From Bilophila wadsworthia ATCC 49260 (GTDB taxonomy: Bacteria; Desulfobacterota; Desulfovibrionia; Desulfovibrionales; Desulfovibrionaceae), in contig NZ_JNJP01000089.1 of the NCBI RefSeq assembly GCF_000701705.1, positions 1 through 14,138 on the forward strand: a stretch of DNA of 14,138 nucleotides, written 5' to 3'. Below are positions 11,558 through 14,138 of the stretch, one piece after another. The position numbers were made by a program, and so were the translations under genes. The stretch's first letter is position 1. Every line of letters begins with the position of its first letter. Under the pieces are notes generated by a model, which made no database searches, was not told the DNA's origin, and was given only the letters and a program-made list of their open reading frames with translations.

Positions 11558-13985
11558 CGCTCTTGTCCTCTTGCTGTAGGGTTGGCTCTTTCACCTTGCG
11601 GGGATTGCGCAATTCCACGGGCACGGTTTCGTTCTCGCGCAGGTGCACATCCATTTGCGGGAAAGAGATTTCAATGTTGGCCTCGGTGAACTTTGCGTCA
11701 ATGACTTTTCGGATGTCCGAGGCGATGCCGCTGCCGTGCAGGATGTCCCCCACCCAGAACCGCAGCCGGAAATCCAGCGAACTGGCCGCGAAATCGTTAA
11801 ACAGAACCACCGGCTCGGGATAGGTCAGGACCTTCTGGTGCTCTTTCGCCACCTGTTTGAGCAGCTTCTCGACAAGCTGGATATCTGACCCGTAGGCCAC
11901 GCCCACAGCGACCTCCTGCCGGACCATGCGCCCGTTGCGCGTCCAGTTGGTGAGCTTGCCGGACAGAAATTCCGCGTTGGGCACGAAGATGACGGCATTG
12001 TCGAACGTCTCCACCTGCGTGGACCGGATATTGATGCGCCGGACAATGCCGTTGACGCCGCCCACATCAATCACGTCGCCTTCGCGCAGGGTCTGCCCGA
12101 AGATGACCAGAAGCCCGCTGACGAAGTTGTTGATGATGTTCTGGAGGCCAAAGCCGATGCCTACGGACAAGCCGCCGGCGACCACCGCGATGCTGGTCAG
12201 GCTGAACCCAAGCGCGCTCAGGGTGTATAAACCGAACAACCCCCACAGGAGATACGTGAACCCGGCCTGAATCGGCCCCACAAGGCTGCGGTCAAGGCGC
12301 ATGGAATGCGCGGGCAGATCCGCAATGAACGACCTCCCCACCGAAATGAAAGAGCGGGTCACGTAGAACGCGCTGACGATAAACAGCACCTGAAGCATAC
12401 TGAATGAGGTCTTGCCCACGCTCACGTCCATGTTCGCCAAGTGCGTCAGCAGGAACTCGCCGCCGGGATAGGCCAGAATCCAGAGCCCCGTTGCCGCCGT
12501 CGCCAGCACGAGCATGGCGGGAAGCGCCAGAGCCAGCAGGAACCCGCTGAACAAAGCCTTCACCCCTTCCTGCGGCATGTGTTCGGCAATGACATTCATA
12601 AGCCGCATAAAGCCCACCGCCTGCTGCACGCACACGGCCACCGCCGCATACGCCACGCATACCAGAATCGACAGCCTCCCCCATCCAATCAGGGTCATGA
12701 GCACGGCGATCCAGAGGATAACGGCCTGCCCTTTCAAAAGATTGATGACCAGCGGGAACGGGATGTCCGGCAAAGGGCGCTTGTAGTCACGCCACAGAGT
12801 GACGAGCGACATCAGCAGCCAGATGCCGCCGAGAATCGGGCCGGGCAAATTGAAAAACAGGAGGAGAAGCCCGCCGAGCAAAGGGGTGAACAACGGCCAC
12901 AGCGGCGAGCGCAATTGGAGATCGCTCCGCTGGAATGTATACAAGTCCCATGCAAGCGCCATCTGCCCAAGGCTCAGGAGCAACGTGCCGATGATGGACA
13001 GGACATGGTACGATCCGCTCGGGGACCACGCCGCGAAATGGAACGTGAAGCCAAAGGACAGCCACACGAAGCTGTGCCCGCACATCTTGGTCCAGCCCGT
13101 ACGCAAGGACTCGGGCCATTTCCTCGACATGCGGCGCGACACGAAAATAAGGCCGTGCAGCGGCAGGATAAGCACGATTGCGCGCAGTATGACGCCGAGC
13201 CACCCGGCGAGGGTCCACGGCAGTTCCGCGTTCATGCGGACGGAGAAGGTCTCCTGCAACGCATTGATACTTTTCTGGATATTAAGCCATGAATCCACGT
13301 CGTAAATCTTGCCCGAGCGCTGGAGATAATAATCCTGCCACAACCCGGGAATGGACTTGGCAACCCGCCCGGTCAGGGAGGTGATGTTTTCCTGCAGCTT
13401 GCGGGCGGGAGCGAGCACGCGGCTGATGCGGATCTGAACCGTATTCAGCCGCCCCTGCGTCTGCGCAAGATCGCTCAAAAAAGCCTGCAATTCCGGAGAA
13501 ATGTCCGTTTCATCCTTCGAGGGGGCGGAGTCCTGCTCCAAAAGGGAAATTTCACTGAGCCGGCTTTTCAGCGTGTTCAGCGTGCCTTCCAGCGGTTCCA
13601 GCACATCCGAGAGATTGTCGTTCAGCCGTGCCAGCCGCTGCTGGACGACGGACAGTTCTAGCGGCAACCCCCTGCTCACGCGGGAAAGCGTCATGAGCCG
13701 CTGGTATTCTTCCTCAATACCGCTGAGCGCCGCATTCAACTTGCGGGAGGCATCCGGCAGGCGTTTGGTCAAGGCCACGGTTTCCGCATCAATGGCCCCG
13801 AGCTCCTCCACCCGGTTTTGGAGCAGCGTAGTCCAGACATCCTGCGTCGGATCGGGTACGGGTTTCGGCGTGCTCGCGGGCGCATCCGTTTTCTGTCCGG
13901 ATGCCGGGGCAGTATCCGCAAAGGCCGCGCAAGGCAGGGCAAGACTCAAGCAAAGAAACAGGGAAACAAGTCGGGAGGCATTCAT
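11535..13985 (-). CDS. Large MscS/MscK-type mechanosensitive channel
   Basis: Channels of this family open when membrane tension rises and release solutes during hypo-osmotic shock. The 816-residue protein has a signal peptide (about 1-23, ending AAFA-DT), a periplasmic region rich in predicted coiled coil (about 50-250), several membrane segments between about 258 and 545, then the MscS core: TM2-like helix (about 573-592) and the pore helix (599-629) with VVAGGLSVGIGFGLQNIINNF in positions 601-621, followed by the beta domain (REGDVIDVGGVNGIVRRI) and the alpha/beta domain ending at SFPQMDVHL (774-782). The architecture resembles E. coli MscK, but shorter (816 versus about 1120 residues). 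The start at 13985 is chosen for the signal peptide; the frame opens 16 codons upstream. No strong ribosome binding site is visible. It overlaps pgl. Confidence 0.9.
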   Translation of the reverse strand: MNASRLVSLFLCLSLALPCAAFADTAPASGQKTDAPASTPKPVPDPTQDVWTTLLQNRVEELGAIDAETVALTKRLPDASRKLNAALSGIEEEYQRLMTLSRVSRGLPLELSVVQQRLARLNDNLSDVLEPLEGTLNTLKSRLSEISLLEQDSAPSKDETDISPELQAFLSDLAQTQGRLNTVQIRISRVLAPARKLQENITSLTGRVAKSIPGLWQDYYLQRSGKIYDVDSWLNIQKSINALQETFSVRMNAELPWTLAGWLGVILRAIVLILPLHGLIFVSRRMSRKWPESLRTGWTKMCGHSFVWLSFGFTFHFAAWSPSGSYHVLSIIGTLLLSLGQMALAWDLYTFQRSDLQLRSPLWPLFTPLLGGLLLLFFNLPGPILGGIWLLMSLVTLWRDYKRPLPDIPFPLVINLLKGQAVILWIAVLMTLIGWGRLSILVCVAYAAVAVCVQQAVGFMRLMNVIAEHMPQEGVKALFSGFLLALALPAMLVLATAATGLWILAYPGGEFLLTHLANMDVSVGKTSFSMLQVLFIVSAFYVTRSFISVGRSFIADLPAHSMRLDRSLVGPIQAGFTYLLWGLFGLYTLSALGFSLTSIAVVAGGLSVGIGFGLQNIINNFVSGLLVIFGQTLREGDVIDVGGVNGIVRRINIRSTQVETFDNAVIFVPNAEFLSGKLTNWTRNGRMVRQEVAVGVAYGSDIQLVEKLLKQVAKEHQKVLTYPEPVVLFNDFAASSLDFRLRFWVGDILHGSGIASDIRKVIDAKFTEANIEISFPQMDVHLRENETVPVELRNPRKVKEPTLQQEDKSDAPEQNG

Positions 13986-14009
13986 ACAGCGGCGTTCCGT
14001 TCGGCTAGA

Positions 14010-14035
14010 GTATGTTCGACGTTCCCGGAACATAC
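14010..14035. promoter_or_regulatory. Nested palindrome at the predicted channel promoter
   Basis: GTATGTTC (14010-14017) and GAACATAC (14028-14035) are perfect inverted 8-mers separated by 10 bases, and within them GTTCC-C-GGAAC (14021-14031) is a second palindrome. The outer right arm overlaps the candidate -10. This arrangement resembles an operator for a dimeric regulator controlling the mscS-pgl unit. Confidence 0.45.
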
Positions 14036-14058
14036 CCCGCGATCCTTCCGCTCGGCAA
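14029..14058 (-). promoter_or_regulatory. Candidate promoter of the mscS-pgl unit
   Basis: On the minus strand, TTGCCG (14053-14058), an 18-base spacer and TATGTT (14029-14034). Transcription would start near 14022, about 37 bases before the channel start codon. The match to consensus is moderate, and the overlap with the nested palindrome adds some support. Confidence 0.4.
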
Positions 14059-14094
14059 CCACTGAGAATGTGAGGGAGGGAAAGGAGAACCGGG

Positions 14095-14138
14095 GAGGGG
14101 AGAAGGGGCCTTTCTGGAGAAAGGCCCCTTCTCCCCTC
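14095..14138. repeat. Dispersed hairpin repeat, copy F (at the window edge)
   Basis: Arms 14095-14114 and 14119-14138 pair perfectly over 20 bp around a TGGA loop (14115-14118), the reverse complement of the TCCA loop in copies A, C and E. It may extend beyond the window. It lies upstream of the channel gene, so it probably marks the end of a transcription unit to the right, or simply an insertion in intergenic DNA. Confidence 0.85.

Noticed and set aside
12441..13292. A 283-codon plus-strand frame inside the channel gene
   Set aside because: Its Gln/Arg/His/Pro-rich translation is typical of antisense to hydrophobic membrane segments, and there is no start signal.

Overview
The window looks like an ordinary chromosomal segment of a GC-rich Gram-negative bacterium, most likely a member of the Desulfovibrionaceae (Desulfovibrio/Bilophila-like, Desulfobacterota). 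This is inferred from the gene order rimP-nusA-ylxR-infB-DUF503-DHH phosphoesterase, from the protein sequences, and from cell-envelope genes (a Skp-like chaperone, an MltC-like transglycosylase and a large MscS channel) that imply an outer membrane and periplasm. No sequence search was possible, so the taxon is a judgement. I see no transposase, phage gene, CRISPR array, rRNA or convincing tRNA.

Layout. (1) 81-668, minus strand: a DJ-1/PfpI-family protein, divergent from the translation operon. (2) 781-6187, plus strand: a promoter, a leader with two tandem hairpins ending in eight T residues, then rimP, nusA, ylxR and infB, packed with overlaps or very short gaps. (3) 6188-6674: a 487-base gap with two copies of a GC-rich hairpin repeat, a perfect spaced palindrome and possible promoters. 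(4) 6675-7998, plus strand: a DUF503/YlxP protein overlapping a DHH/DHHA1 phosphoesterase (NrnA type). The usual rbfA, truB, rpsO and pnp genes are not here. (5) 7999-8342: a gap with two hairpin-repeat copies and a strong bidirectional terminator. (6) 8343-10191, minus strand: an OmpH/Skp-like chaperone and an MltC-like lytic transglycosylase, each with its own signals. (7) 10192-10771: a 580-base gap with an AT-rich, repeat-laden patch and a minus-strand terminator that may bound a small transcript. (8) 10772-13985, minus strand: a large MscS/MscK-type channel gene overlapping 6-phosphogluconolactonase. (9) A nested palindrome at the likely channel promoter and one more hairpin repeat at the window edge.

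How the genes work together. RimP (30S maturation), NusA (transcription elongation and termination), YlxR (small RNA-binding protein) and IF2 (initiation) form the conserved transcription-translation operon; YlxP and NrnA are its usual followers and act in ribosome-linked and small-RNA turnover processes. The minus-strand half is about the envelope: outer-membrane-protein chaperoning, peptidoglycan remodelling and osmotic protection, with a pentose-phosphate enzyme attached to the channel gene.

The most unusual feature is a family of six long, near-perfect hairpins placed at transcription-unit boundaries. The stem arms differ from copy to copy but remain self-complementary, around a short core built on CTTTC-tetraloop-GAAAG. 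I found no clear new multi-gene system; the non-coding elements are the best leads.
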